A DNA stretch of 64,000 bases from Mesocentrotus franciscanus (GCA_037976565.1 CP137671.1:19659910-19723909), one strand, 5' to 3'. Shown: positions 11,283-23,772, counted from the stretch's first letter. The notes: generated by a model not told the origin, from the sequence alone. A program made the numbers and translations.

Positions 11283-13050
11283 TATATAAATATTATAATA
11301 CACAATTAGACAATCCAACCATTTCCATCTTCCACTCAATCGTACTCTTCTTAAAGTACTGTCGAAAAATATACGAACTTAAGTAATGAAATTTCAAACT
11401 TTCAAATTCTAAACTGTTGCAAAAAAAAAACAAGTTAGAAAGCAAGTATAAATAAAATTCCAATTTAACAAATCGAGTCCTCTCTCTCTCTGTTTGTCAC
11501 ACACTGAAATACTCACTTTATCTTCCTTTTCCCTTTCATTTGACCTTCTTCTATCCATTCTCTGCCTATGTCAACACCGTAAAGAAACTTTTCCCTTGAA
11601 CATTTCAATTACTTTTCCGATGGGATGGAGATAATTTTCCACCTACCTCATCCCACTTTTTGCTTTTTTCTTCAAAATCACGTTTGTTTGTAATGACGTT
11701 TAATTTCAATGTACCAATTATATATCATTTAAACTAGGTTTTGGGTCATGTAATCTAAAAGCACATCTTGTCAACATGCTCTGCTATCCACAAATATTAT
11801 CATGGAGGTCAGAACAAGTGAATCATATATAGATAACTCCTACTGTAGGGAGGTGGCACCACATCCCTCCCACCCCACCCCCTCCCGACATTTTCGTTGC
11901 GTCGCAACAGCTTGGCATTTCGCATTGTCCTTTTATTACTTTTCCCTCGAGTCTTATGCAAATTTTGATTCCACGTTCGTAAAAATAGGATTTACATGTC
12001 AGGTGTTACATAAGAACTTGATTGGCTATACCATTTAATGTGCCATAAATACATATTGCAATTGTGCAATTGCTGAAGTTACTATACTGACTTACATTAC
12101 TTTACATCATGAAAATGATTATTTGAGGTGCACCCTTCCCAGAGCGTGAACGCTCGAGCGGGAGGAGGGTCTCGAGGGGCTGTCCACCCTCCCAGCTTTC
12201 TGTCTGGAAATCAGTGTAATGAATGTGTATAAGTGCAGGGCTATTTGTCTTCTTTTTACATGGTCCAAGATATTGCTTACGCATCATACTTTGCAGTTGG
12301 GTGTGCTGGTATGAATAATGATTTGCGCCCCACCCCTAAAAAAAAAAAATCAGATTTGTGCAGTAGCAGTGCGAGAAAAAAAAAGGAAGATGGGTTTTAA
12401 GCAAAATTTAATCATAACAGACTGCAAATAACTTAAATAATTAACAATATTATATTAACTGTACGTGTGAGCGACCGTAGCAAGTGAGCTTTTTCGGAAA
12501 CTTAAAGAAAAAGTTGCTTTAAGTCGCTTTTAAGGTACTATGTCCCATTTGCATGCCAAAAAAATGAAAAGGTTAAATTCCAACGGCATTTGAAAGATAA
12601 TACTAATTTAGAACTTCCCTAAAAAAAGGGGGGGGGCTTGAAAAGGGGGAAATAACGACTATTAGTTGTCGAATCGACTTAAGTGCTACCAATACAGTAA
12701 GTAATAGTCTGATTTTCAGACCATTGTACCGAATGGTCGTACGTTTTGAGCTGCGCAAGATTCAATCAGTTTAATTTTGGCCATTACAAGAAGTGGGTTA
12801 TTGATGTAGACAAATGCTCATGTACCCTTTACAGCTCATTTTATGTATGTTATTACCAAAGAAGAAAAAAGGCCAGTCAGTCACTCAATAGTGTCTGACA
12901 GTGAAGTCTAGCAAGTAAACGGGTTTCCTTGCATAATTTGAATATTAGGACACTGCTAACGTTTAAATTTCACAGATAGGACATACATAATATATTCATA
13001 ATTCCTGTAAAGTTCTACAGAATTTGATGTTGGCTGCAAAAGGGATATAG
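11283..13050. other. Intron 2 central part, nothing coding recognised
   Basis: 11283-11560 resembles 20728-20990 and 29130-29460 (for example CAATCCAACCATTTCC / CAATTCAATCCTTTCC), so it is a copy of a recurring intron module. The rest has short chance ORFs, a G-run near 12628 and fragments that look like old transposon ends (around 12120-12190). Confidence 0.5.
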
Positions 13051-13079
13051 TATCTTTAAACTAGGGCCGCATGTTATGG

Positions 13080-13420
13080 AAAAATGGACACTACTTAGAA
13101 AAGAAAAGGAGCAAAGTTAAAAAGGCAATCACCAGAGATGAAAATGGGGCACTACTCGCACCTAAAAAGGGGCACTTACCAGACATTAAAACAACATTAA
13201 TAACAATGGAAAAGGGGCACCTATCAGATTTTAATAGGGGCATTTATCAGAGGTGAAAGGGGCATTTATGAGAAAAGGAAGGGGTTCTTATTTTACAAAA
13301 ATTAGGGCACTTATCACAAGGAGAATGGGCACTTCTAATACATAGAAAAGGGGTCACTTGTCAAAATAAAAGGGGGTATTTTAATATGTAAAAGAGGCAC
13401 TTTACGGGTACTTGAAAAAA
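13080..13420 (+). repeat. Degenerate ~26-bp tandem repeat
   Basis: Loose repeats of AAAGGGGCACTTATCAGA-like units occur about ten times with variable spacing. The A/G-rich composition produces a meaningless lysine-rich ORF. No function is inferred. Confidence 0.7.
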
Positions 13421-14596
13421 TGTACTGAGCCTCCCCCCTTCCCCTGGAGTGCCGTCTCTACATAAGTGCCTACGATGTTAGCCTCTCTTGACTCGTACTT
13501 GCTCTCATGTAAGTGTTCAAGTGCTTCAGTGTGCTTGCACTTCTTTTGCACTCACACGAGGCAGGAGGGTGATAGAGAAGGAGTGGAAATAAGCCGCACT
13601 CTTTTGACCCCATGCTTAAAGCCGCCGAAAAGTTATGCGCTAATCTGCAACAGGTGGTGAGATAAAAGAGCGCATGGAATATCAGGATTTAGAATTCCTA
13701 CATCAGAAAATGGTATCTCAGCAAATTTTCGCTGTCCCTTTCAATGATTTTTCATCAATTGTTGAATGTGTAATGAGTTGAACAAGCGAACACAAACTTT
13801 TGTAATTTCATACTTTTTTTCCAACTGCAAAAGTACAAAAAGCACGCAAAAACACGCATTAGCAAACTTAAAGTTCTCGAAGATCTTGGATTAAATGACG
13901 GGACATTTTTTTTGTCAGGATCTAGTTTTCCTTCTACCAACTCTGACATACTAATTGTAGAAAGGGCGGAGTACCAAATTTGAAAAAATTGTTTGATGCA
14001 CTATTCCCAATACAATCCCCATATTTTATAATTTTATAAAGTTTATAATTTACACTGCAATTTTGCCGGTAATTTAATAAATGTGAAACTGGTGCCTGGC
14101 CTCCAAAATTCCCCGAAGTGGAAGAGCGGCTCGGAGCATGGAACTTCAAAGCTAAGTGGAATGTTACGCATCCCATTGTTACGCTTTAGAACTCACGCAT
14201 GCGTTTGAATAAATTACAAGAGTTTCCACTCTTTCTCTATCACCTTCCTGTGAGTAGTGTTCTGTGCATATGCTACTGCCCACCCCCCACTTACTGTTAT
14301 TCGTGTCGCTGTCCTGATTGGATCAATCAAAACACATTGTTCACCTCTGTTATTACATATAAGTAATGAATAAACACAATTTTATCAGTCTAAAAAGGAT
14401 ACAGGAACTATTGAAATTAGTGATAATTTCAGATGTCAAAACCTGTACATCATTATACAATTATATGGAGGTGTTGAGATTTAATTATATTGCGAAAACG
14501 AGTTAATATAATTTTAAACAGATTTTTGAATATTGAATGAAGTTTTGGTGGGATGTTGGTAATTATTCATTCAACATGATGTTACTATCACAATAG

Positions 14597-14764
14597 ATTG
14601 AGGCACTTAAAATCTGGCCTCAGGATCTCAGTGAACGTCCCAATGCATCACGTGATCTCGCTCAGTTCATCTGTAAGATGCTTCGTCTGATGAAACTGAC
14701 ACTCGACGGTCAGTATCACGATGACTTCTACTTAACATCATCGTCGATGGCATCATTCGCAAAG
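14597..14764 (+). CDS. NLR exon: LRR module copy 1
   Basis: This 168-bp, 56-codon exon is phase 0 on both sides, with acceptor CACAATAG and donor AAAG|GTATTG. It encodes two 28-residue LRRs: the first starts IEALKI, the second is LRLMKLTLDGQYHDDFY. The variable triplet after the first strand is WPQ. LRR exons of this size encoding two repeats parallel the roughly 171-bp LRR exons of vertebrate NLRP genes. Changes peculiar to this copy include RPNAS for RPSAS and ASFAK for ASSAK. Confidence 0.85.
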
Positions 14765-15271
14765 GTATTGATTTGATCAAATATTTTAGGACTCTTTGAA
14801 AATCACTACATATTTGTTATAGTTGAAGTGTACAAAAAAAGACTGAAGATTATAAGATTGATAGCAGATAATTATATATATACCATGTTTTTCATTCCAT
14901 ATGACAATTCGGGGTGCTACGGAAGTGCTGATGGAGAGACATCTATTTAAATTGTGAATGCTGATGAGACTAAATGACTAAAAACGTAAAACCCTACAAT
15001 AATGAAAATAGAATCTCTTCGTCCTCATTTGTAATATTTATGTAACCCTTTAGAAACTGCAAATGGTTCTATGTTTATTTGTTTTTAAACTTGTATGTTT
15101 AAATATGTCGAATTCGATTTTCAAATAATTATTTGATGCAAATGTTAGAATAACATATTGCTTCTGTAAATTAATGCGGATGGCAACCGTATCATAATGT
15201 TATGTTTAAAAAATTGTAAGTAGTGTAATGTCAGCAATTGTTTATCCAACATAATTTTACTATTGTTATAG

Positions 15272-15300
15272 ATTAAGACTAGACATCCAGTATGTGGATG
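15272..15300 (+). pseudogene. Truncated LRR pseudo-exon 1
   Basis: TTATAG is followed by ATTAAGACTAGACATCCAG and TATGTGGAT, matching the first ~30 bp of the functional LRR exon but lacking a CTTAA-type segment. That shifts the frame to an early TGA. Homology then stops at a C-rich, transposon-like sequence, the same break as in copies 18094 and 23773. Confidence 0.7.
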
Positions 15301-15787
15301 AGCCCCCCACCCTTAGTCCCTCACTCATTCCGAAGTGAATATGTAGAATGGTCAGTAAGATTACCGGAACATATGCCAGGGGAAAAAAAATCCTCCCTAC
15401 CTGACAATCATGGATCCGCCACTATATACCGTGTGAATCAAAAAAATGTTTACACTCAGAAAATTGTCATTCATTTTAAAAGTCAGGAATGAACGAAAGG
15501 TTATCATACATGTTTTGAAAGAGTGTTATATCCCAAATCGTTTGGTATCATTTTTGTGTGGTATGTGTTCACGCTACAATAACCAGGGTGTTCAGATTCT
15601 CCCCCGAATAAAATTACACGTTGTATTTTAAGAGTAGTGTGATTGACGACTGGTTTGCGACCGTCCTGCCTCCTTGATTAGTTCTGTAAGACTTTATATT
15701 ATAAGCCAAGTCCTTCATTCATATTTACCCACTACTCCCTCAATCAACTTGGTCTATATGATGTAGAAAATATTACTATCATAACAG

Positions 15788-15955
15788 ATTGAGACACTTT
15801 ACATCCGGTCTAATGATCTCAGTGAACGTCCCTCTGCATCACGTGATCTCGCTCAGTTCATCTGTAAGATGCCTCTTCTGACGAACCTGTCACTCCGCGG
15901 TCAGTATCACGATGACTTCTACTCAACATCAGCGTCGACGGCATCATCTCCAAAG
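15788..15955 (+). CDS. NLR exon: LRR module copy 2
   Basis: This exon has 56 codons, phase 0, acceptor ATAACAG and donor AAAG|GTATTG. The first LRR begins IETLYI with variable triplet RSN; the second carries LLTNLSLRGQYHDDFY. The core DLSERPSASRDLAQFICKMP is shared with most other copies. It ends SASTASSPK, with a Pro replacing the usual Ala before the final Lys. Confidence 0.87.
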
Positions 15956-16378
15956 GTATTGATTTTATCATACATTTTTTTAGGACTCTAAGCAAATCGC
16001 TACAGGTTTTGTTATACTGGAAGTGAACTCTTTTCTATACAGTGCGTCCCAGAAGAAAAAGAAACCGAGAATTATCGATGTTTATCATAACTTAATCACA
16101 ATTATAATGAATAAATGACACGTATTTGTAAAGCTTAGATCCTCTTCTTTCATTTGATGCAACTCATATGATACATATTTCACGCATGAGTGATTATAAA
16201 CAATTTAAAGAAAGGGCACTAACAAGTCATTTGGCGGACGGTATCTGAATTCCAAAGAGAAATTCACATTTCTAGAAAGTTTATTTTCTACCCTTTCATA
16301 TGACACCTGAATCAGGAAAAATAAGCCAGGAATATCAAAGTTATTTTTGTTTAAAGTAATGCTTGTATATCCATTATC

Positions 16379-16588
16379 TTAGTAAACGCATTCGTTTCCA
16401 CTGGCTGCCTGCCGTAGCAACAAACAGAGTTGACAAAAGACATAACTCCTTTCGTTGACGATCAGCCATGCACAAAGAGGACGAAAGACTTCATACATGG
16501 CTGATAGTCAACGAAACGGAGTTAAGTCTTCTGTCAACTATGTTTCTGACTACGGCAGGCAGCCAGTGAAAACGAATTCTTTTACTAA
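16379..16588. mobile_element. MITE-like inverted repeat in intron 4
   Basis: Two arms of about 90 bp pair closely. The left contains CACTGGCTGCCTGCCGTAG, the right CTACGGCAGGCAGCCAGTG; the outer ends are TTAGTAAA and TTTACTAA. The loop is about 25 bp around CATGCACAAAGAGG. It has no ORF. The arms are similar enough to suggest a fairly recent non-autonomous element. Confidence 0.75.
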
Positions 16589-16695
16589 AATTATGGAAAT
16601 GCAAACATTACTTGAAACATATTGTTGAATCTTGAATTTAGTTTTAGTTGGTGGTTTGTAATTATTCATTCAACATAATGTTACTTTCATAACAG

Positions 16696-16887
16696 ATTGA
16701 GACTCTTAACATCCATTATTTGGATCTCAGTAAACGTCCCTCTGCATCACGTGATGTCGCTCACTTCATATGTAAGATGCCTCATTTAAAGAACCTGACA
16801 CTCGGCAAGCAAGGTGACCACGGGCCCAAGGTCATGCTACACGATGACTTCTACTCAGCATTATCGTCGATGGCATCATCTGCAAAG
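16696..16887 (+). CDS. NLR exon: LRR module copy 3, with 8-residue insertion
   Basis: This 192-bp, 64-codon exon is phase 0, with acceptor ATAACAG and donor AAAG|GTATCG. It begins IETLNI with variable triplet HYL. Eight extra residues lie within the second LRR loop, in LGKQGDHGPKVMLHDDFY, where other copies have LDGQYHDDFY. The insert keeps the frame and would lengthen the loop on the ascending side of the second LRR. It ends SALSSMASSAK. Confidence 0.87.
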
Positions 16888-17513
16888 GTATCGATTGGAT
16901 CGTATATTTAAGGAATATTAGCAAATCACTACATGTTTTGTTATACTGGAGGTGTACCCCCTTCCTATATAGTTAAACGCAAGTGTACAATTTTACTCCC
17001 GATTAGTACACCTTTAAAGGAATTGGGTATCTTTGTCTCAGATTATAAACAAATCCTGGATTTAGATCATGCTGCAATCATAATTATAAACCTTTAGGTC
17101 AGTCAGGAATCCCATTACGTTTACAAGCCGATCGCCCGTCTGATTATCAAGATATTTATGATTGGAGTTCGACATTTCAAAAACCGTTTTCCCTTCGGTT
17201 TTTATAACACTACAGTCTATTGGGGAAAATGATTATGGTAAAACCGTTCACTAAAATGTTTTTTTCTTTTTTTGAGGAACTTCATGATCATTTTAAAGCG
17301 CAATTTTTTAGGGCTTCAATATTACACGATATCACAGACACTGAAAACATGTAGGGCCATGCATCTCAGATTTAACATTGTTAAACGATGCCTTTAAGAA
17401 TAAGGTAGGAAACATTAATCATTTCAGGAAATGGAAGCGAAGTTCTGAGCTATCTGTCATAAACATGGTAAAACGGAAACAAAGTGAAGGTTATCAGATT
17501 GATAGTGAATAAT

Positions 17514-17744
17514 CAGGGGCGGATCTAGCTTTTTGCTAAGGGGGGGGGGGTTGACCAAATGACGATGCAGAGCATCGTCCACAAGATTTTTGATTTTTTT
17601 TTGTTGCTATTTTTAACCCTCGTAAGTGATGTTTTCCCGGCATCTACTAACACAATGCCATTGTGTTAGTGCACATCACATTATCACTTGGCAGCCCGGG
17701 TTGGGGGATTAAACCACCTAAATCCCTCCGTAGATCCGCCCCTG
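17514..17744. mobile_element. hAT-type MITE
   Basis: The terminal inverted repeats are CAGGGGCGGATCTAG and TAGATCCGCCCCTG. The element interrupts an intron module whose other copies read GATAGTGAATRATAT continuously. A 6-8 bp duplication (AATAAT to TGAATAAT) flanks it; the exact length is ambiguous because of the end bases. It contains a small hairpin, CTAACACAATGCCATTGTGTTAG-like, and a G-run, and no transposase. Confidence 0.8.
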
Positions 17745-18093
17745 AATAATATTTACATATATTTCATATTTCCATATGACAATCCGTAATGCTACGGAAG
17801 TGCTGTTGGAGAGACGGCTGTTTAAACTAGTAAATAGAAGAACAAAACCTACAAAAATGAAAAATCAAATCTCTTCGTCCCCGTTTGTATCATTTCTGTA
17901 TCCCTTTGGAAACTGCAAAGAGTTCCATGTTAATTTGTTTTCACATTTACTATTTCAATCAAATGTCAGAATGACGTAGCGCTTTTGTAAATGAATGGGG
18001 ATGGCAACTATACCATGATGTAGTGTTTAATAATATTTTAAAGTCGTGTTATGTCAACGATTGTATATATCCAACATAATATTGTTATTACAG

Positions 18094-18122
18094 ATTGAGA
18101 CTAGACATCCAGTATGTGGATC
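18094..18122 (+). pseudogene. Truncated LRR pseudo-exon 2
   Basis: TTACAG is followed by ATTGAGACTAGACATCCAG and TATGTGGAT, then a C-rich break. It carries the same internal deletion (ACTAGACATC for ACTCTTAACATC) as the copy at 15272, so the two share a broken ancestor. The acceptor is still intact. Confidence 0.72.
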
Positions 18123-19097
18123 ACCTCCCCACCCCTACCCCATCCCCTCACTCATTCCGACATGCAACTCAGCGAGAATACCGAATAATAAGACCGGGGG
18201 GTAAGGAGCACCAATTTTGTTTTTCCTTTCAAATTCGTGAGAAGTATTTAGCGCCGAATCAACCAGCCGGCGAATAAGCGGAGGGGGTTAAGGAGCACTA
18301 ATTATGTTTTCCAAATTCGTGAGAAAATATTTAGCGCCGAACCAACACCCAACACCCATTCCCGGAGGGGGCCCGTCTTCTTTTTTATTAAAAAAAGGTT
18401 AAATTTGACTGTTTTTTGAGCCAGGGGACGGGGCCGGCCGGGGCCCCCTAGATCCGCCACTGCATGAGCCAACTCCTTCATCCATCTTTACCCACTGCTC
18501 TCACAGTCATCAGGTCAATTATGATCTAGAAAATATTGACGATGTCTCATTTCATTTGTAATGTCGCATAATACTTCGTAACATACTGTCCCCCTTTTGG
18601 TGCTAGTGATGTTACAGTCATGACTGGATCAGTCAAAACATGTCCTATACCTCTCTTAAGAAATCTAGCCATCTGATTGGTCGAAATTGCAGTAGTGATT
18701 TTAGCCATTCTCCCGCAAGATTCCGGGTACCAGAAAAATAGTTAAATTTTGCTGCGATCTCCATTCATGAGTGATTATACAACACCTACGTGGATCTTTG
18801 TCATTTGATTGGAGGATTGTTGGTCACATGATATTCAATAGATATACTACTGCACGGGAGTGCATTTTTGGTACTATTCGCCGTAGTACTATTCAACGAG
18901 CGTGCATTTTTGGTTATATGCAGACTGCGTACCTCTCTGCCCTGCGCGTATCCCATTGTTAGCTGCGTGCATCTGACGCGAAGGCAATCTGAATGTGATT
19001 GAGTAGGCTTTGACTCCAACTTTAATTTATCTTTTATATAAGGAGTAAAGCATTATTTGTTGAAAGATTAACGTTCTATTAGATCTACTTCGATGTT

Positions 19098-19275
19098 GTA
19101 TAAAATAAATAATGAATGTTTCTCATTCGTTCAATAGTGCGAATGTTTTCATTCGTTAAAAGATTAACGTTAATTCTATTCAACTCGGCTGACGCCTCGT
19201 TGAATAGAACGTTAATCTTTCAACTCATGAAAATATTCGCACTATTGAACTCATCAACAATCATTATTTGTATAC
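19098..19275. repeat. Inverted repeat, ~75-bp arms
   Basis: The arms TTCAATAGTGCGAATGTTTT and AAATATTCGCACTATTGAA pair, as do AAGATTAACGTTAATTCTAT and ATAGAACGTTAATCTT. The centre is near 19190 (CTCGGCTGACGCCTCG). It is a MITE-like or fold-back element in intron 5. A related segment (CCCGCAAGATTC-GGGTACCAG) occurs on both sides, at 18715 and 19281. Confidence 0.7.
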
Positions 19276-19781
19276 TATTCCCGCAAGATTCTGGGTACCA
19301 GGAAAATAGTTGCGATCCCCATTGGTTTACGTGTTAAAACTTAGTTTGTGCGCAGCGCGGCTACCATACAGTTTGTGTGCGATTAATTTGGTTGCTACAT
19401 TTGCACACATAACAGCGCAGACGACCGCAGATCTCGATTGTAGGCCTAGATCTACATGTAATGACGAGATGACGCCCCTTTGGAAATATGGAGATAAATC
19501 TGCTCTTTTATATGACACCTCATTTTTTGAGTATCACCTTCAGGATCACAAGCAATAAAGGTTTGAATCTCGATTTGGAAATAAAAACTTGACCAATTTA
19601 GACTGCATAGGGATATGATGCGTGCAATCTCAATGGGAAGGATTTTAGCACACAAAATCGAGTACGCGATCAGACACCCTAAGACTAGGTCTACCTGCAA
19701 GATATCAACACCAGGTTGATTACCATGATTGGTAAGTCGCAATGTATTCTAGAGGTCTATGACCTTCTTTTACGTTATATA

Positions 19782-19943
19782 AAAGATATAATTACTGCTT
19801 TAATATTCGAAGAATAGATGTTTTATGGGCTCTCTCTTGCATCTTGATATCACCCCTCGGCACGCCTCGGGGTGATATCAGGATGCAACATCTCCTTGAG
19901 CCTATAAAACAACTATTCCTCTCAAAGCAGTCATTATATCTTT
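19782..19943. repeat. Inverted repeat, ~75-bp arms (MITE-like)
   Basis: The outer arms AAAGATATAATTACTGCTTT and AAAGCAGTCATTATATCTTT pair, as do the inner arms TTGATATCACCCCTCGG and CCTCGGGGTGATATCA. The loop is only a few bases (CACG). No coding content. Confidence 0.75.
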
Positions 19944-20214
19944 ATTATTTCCCTCTCTCATTACGTAGCAGGGGCCGTATTCTGAACCCTGTGTTATCTC
20001 TAATATTGTTGTATCTTTGAACTTAAGATAGAGTTGGTATTCTGAACATTGTTGTAACTTTTGTTGTATCTTTTGTTGTATCTTTTCTCTCATCTCTTTG
20101 GCCGCGCCTGCGCTCAAACTTTGTATAATGTTAAACAGATTGCTTAATCTTAAATAAAAGTTTTGGTTAGTTTGTAGTACTTATTCTTTCATCACAGTGT
20201 TATTTTAATAACAG

Positions 20215-20382
20215 ATTGAGAATCTTAACTACAGTCTTTATGATCTCGATGGACGTCCCTCTGCATCACGGGATCTCGCACAGTTCATCTGTAAGATGCC
20301 TCATCTGAAGAAGCTGTCACTCGAGGGTTGGTATCCCGATGACTTCTACTCAACATCATCGTCGATGGCATCATCCGCAAAG
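20215..20382 (+). CDS. NLR exon: LRR module copy 4
   Basis: This exon has 56 codons, phase 0, acceptor TAACAG and donor AAAG|GTATTA. It begins IENLNY with variable triplet SLY; DLDGRPSAS replaces DLSERPSAS, and the second LRR is HLKKLSLEGWYPDDFY. The Trp and Pro in the loop are unique to this copy. It is the most diverged of the six recent copies in its first 12 residues. Confidence 0.87.
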
Positions 20383-20589
20383 GTATTAATTACATCACGT
20401 GCATCGATAGTGAATTATATATACCATATTTTTCATTCCATATGAGAATTCAGAGTGCTACGGAAGTACTGATGGAGAGACGGCTATTTCAATTGCGAAT
20501 GCTAATGAGACTAAATATTTCGATTTAAAAACCTACTAAAACAAAAAAAAATCGAAATGCTTCGTCCCCGCTGGTATTATTTCCTTAGA

Positions 20590-21210
20590 ATCCATTAGAA
20601 TAACTCATAACATGCATCTAAAACACACAGCTAAACTTTGCGAATCTAAAATTCGGAAATTCCCAGTATCTATTGTCGGGATTGCATTGTACTGTTTACT
20701 AAGCATGTTTACAAGTAATGGATCCGTATATAATAATATTACAATACCCAACCAGACAATTCAATCCTTTCCACCTCCCTCTCACTCGTATTCTTCTTGA
20801 AACATGTCACAAAATATAGGAACTCATTTAGCGACGAAATTATAAACTCATATATAAACTGTTGCAAAAGCAAGTTGCTCTTTGCCACACACTGAAACAC
20901 TTACTTTATTTCCTTTCGTCCCTTTCCTTTACCCTTCCGTTTAGCCCTCTCCACGTGAATTTGTCAATTATTGTTTCCGATGAGGTTGATACAATTTCCA
21001 TTTTCCTATCCTGCTTGGCATTTCTAAACTGTTGCAAAAGCAAGTTGAAAAGCAGGTTGGAACTAAATTCTAATTAAACGAATATGACTCTCCTCCTTTC
21101 TATCTCTCTCTATCTTTATGCCTCACATTGAAACGCTCATTTTGTTTTCTTTCTTCCCCGTTCATGTACCCTCATTCCCTCCATGCTCTACCTCTCTGCT
21201 ATAATTGCAT
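20590..21210. repeat. Intron module related to 10.56-11.56 kb and 29.1-29.5 kb
   Basis: This contains CGAATCTAAAATTCGGAAAT (compare GAATCTAAAATTTTGAAATT near 10603) and CACTCGTATTCTTCTTGAAA (compare CAATCGTACTCTTCTTAAAG near 11337). It lacks the ~530-bp segment that carries the orphan Crypton-like exon, so it serves as an approximate empty-site reference. Confidence 0.65.
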
Positions 21211-21769
21211 ATAGCCTATTCACGAACAGGCAGACTTTCGAATAGAGAGATGTATCTCTTCATAACAGGGAAATGTGAATTAATATCACATTGTTTTTAT
21301 GTGTTTTCAAATCAATGTTAGGTATGCATTAAAAAAACCTTTTTACAATCTTACATATGCAACTAACAAATATTGTCGATAACATTTATAGTATTCAGAT
21401 TCTCCTAGATTAAAAGCACCAGTTTTTCTTGAAGAGTAGCATGTTTGAGGACTAGTTTGCCACCGTCCTGCCTACTTGTTTATTCTATGTTGTAATGTAA
21501 AAAATATCTTTTGGATTGGATAATGTAAGACTTTAGATCATGAGCCCTCTTACATTTGATTATGTACGTCTCTCTAAAGTAAACATATTCTGTCCTGGTC
21601 AATTGTCCACGTCTCCGAGGAACCTATTCTTTACAAGCTATGCTTTTTCTATAGGTCCCTTCACATTTCACAGTTTCGTACATAATTGGTGATATAAATT
21701 TTGTAGTCTCATTAATTTGTCAATTACTATAATCCTCTTTTTTTTAATGGAACGATATTTCTTTTATTT

Positions 21770-21840
21770 ATTTGTTTAATATCTGTATTGAATCTGCATG
21801 TGAAATGTGATACCAATAAACTCAAACTCAAACTCGAACT
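21770..21840 (+). repeat. Possible retroelement 3' tail with short CAAACT-type repeats
   Basis: GATACCAATAAACTCAAACTCAAACTCGAACTCC follows an AT-rich stretch. It looks like the tail of a short retroposed element, with an AATAAA and a hexamer repeat. Little else can be said. Confidence 0.35.
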
Positions 21841-22199
21841 CCTTGATTCATCTTTACCCACTGCTCCAACAGTCAACATGTCAATATGATCTAGAAGAGA
21901 TTCACGATGGCTCACTTTTATCCGAAGTGTCGCGTATTACTTTCTTAACGTATTCTACCATCCCACATTTGCTGCTAGTCATGTCACAGTCATGATTGGA
22001 TCAGTCAAACATGTTGCTCCCCTCTGTCATTACGTAGCAATAATCTATAAACACCATGATATTAGTATCAAAAGAATACACGAACTATTGAAATCAGTGC
22101 AAATTTCCGGTGTCAAGATTTGTACTTCATCATAAAATACATGTGAATGAGTTGATTTTTTTTTCATTGTGGCAACGATGTTAATATAATATTTAACAT

Positions 22200-22935
22200 A
22201 ATGTTATTTTACTATTTATTTATTGCGTTTTATTTCAACAAGGTAGCCCCATCAGTAGTTAAAATACTGTTATACTTGGGGGCCCTGCATAACATGAAAA
22301 TACATATAAAGACATACATATACATGAAAATATCATTACAAGGTGAATAGTAATCATGATATAACAGAAAGAATACAGATAAAATTTCAAATTTAAATGT
22401 TAACTCAGCAAGTCAAAAAAGAAATCAAGAAAATCATACATAAACATATTTTGAAAACAAATCCTTATATCATAGTAAAAGAGTGTCTAAACATAAATAT
22501 ACATAATGTGTCATTTGTAGGATAATTGTGAGAGATACAATAATCTGTAATTGATAAGTATTATATATTCAAGTTTGTGACAGACTCCCTATTTGCATGT
22601 GCTATGTTTTGGGTTTTATTTACATTTTTCTCAAGTAACTTGTGCAAAAGGACTGCTTGGTTTGGGTATTTCGTATTTCACTTGTAAGGTTGTTCCAGAT
22701 AATTGCACCTTCAAAAGAAAAGGCCCTTCTACCATTTTCAGTTTTAACTTTTGGGATGACTAATCCACGAGTATGAGACATTCTAGCGCTATAACGATGT
22801 GTTGTTGCAGACTGAGTAAACATATCTTGAAGATATGAGGGGGAATTACCGTTCACAATATCAAACATAAGTTTACATTTATGGAATTGCCAACGTTTTT
22901 CCATGTTCATCCACTTGAGTTTTAAGAACATTTCT
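22200..22935 (-). mobile_element. LINE 3' fragment (C-terminal ORF2 and tail)
   Basis: The minus-strand ORF 22620-22931 shows the conserved C-terminal layout of non-LTR ORF2 proteins: EKRWQFHKCKLMFDIVNG, PSYLQDMF, then FSFEGAIIWNNLTSEIR. The region to about 22200 is its 3' tail. It is 5'-truncated, as is usual for LINE insertions, and different from the family at 8.2-9.8 kb. It lies just upstream of LRR copy 5, antisense to the receptor. Confidence 0.75.
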
Positions 22936-23015
22936 GAACTTGGGGTGAAAGCTTGAATATAGTTTTAGTGAGTTTGTAGTATTATGCTTTCATCACAATG
23001 TTACTATAATACCAG

Positions 23016-23183
23016 ATTGAGACTCTGGACATCGAGTCTGAAGATCTCCATGGACGTCCCTCTGCATCACGTGATCTCGCTCAGTTCATCTGTAAGATGA
23101 CTCATCTGAAGGACCTGACACTCGACGGTCAGTATCACGATGACTTCTACTCAACATCAGCGTCGATGGCATCATCCGCAAAG
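23016..23183 (+). CDS. NLR exon: LRR module copy 5
   Basis: This exon has 56 codons, phase 0, acceptor ATACCAG and donor AAAG|GTATTA. It begins IETLDI with variable triplet ESE, giving an acidic surface where copy 6 is basic. DLHGRPSAS follows, and the second LRR is HLKDLTLDGQYHDDFY, then STSASMASSAK. Confidence 0.88.
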
Positions 23184-23772
23184 GTATTAATTACATCATA
23201 TTTTTAGGACTCTTAGCAAATCACTAGATGTTTTGTTATACTGGAGGTGTACTCTTTCCTATATAGTCAAACGCACGTGTGAAATTGTACTCTCCCTATT
23301 TGTACACCGTTAAGTGGAAGCAGGTAGGAAAAGTTGAACATTTCAGGAAGTGGATACGAAAAGTGAATTTTCTGTCATAATACAAAAACATAGTGAAGAT
23401 TATAAGATTGATAGTGAATGATATATACCATATTTTTAATTTCATATGACAATTCGGGGTGCTACGGAATTTCTGATGGAGAGACAGCTATTTCAATCGT
23501 GAATACTGATGAGACTAAATAGTTTAATTTAAAAGCCTACAAAAATGAAAAACATCGAATATCTTCGTCCTCGTTTGTATTATTTATGTAACCCTTTGGA
23601 ATTGCAAAGTGTTTCATGTATTTTTGTTTTCACGCTTCAAATGTCATGATAAAGTTCTGCTTTTGTAAATGAATGAGGATGGCAACTGTATCATGATGTA
23701 ATGTTTAAAAATATGTTTAAGTAGTGTAATGTAAGTAATTGTATATCCAACATAATGTTACTATCATAACAG

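Noticed and set aside
13071..13256. Lysine-rich ORF
   Set aside because: Derived from the degenerate AAAGGGGCACTT tandem repeat.
13080..13420. CRISPR-like array
   Set aside because: Repeats are degenerate and spacers irregular, and the context is an animal genome; a minisatellite is the better explanation.
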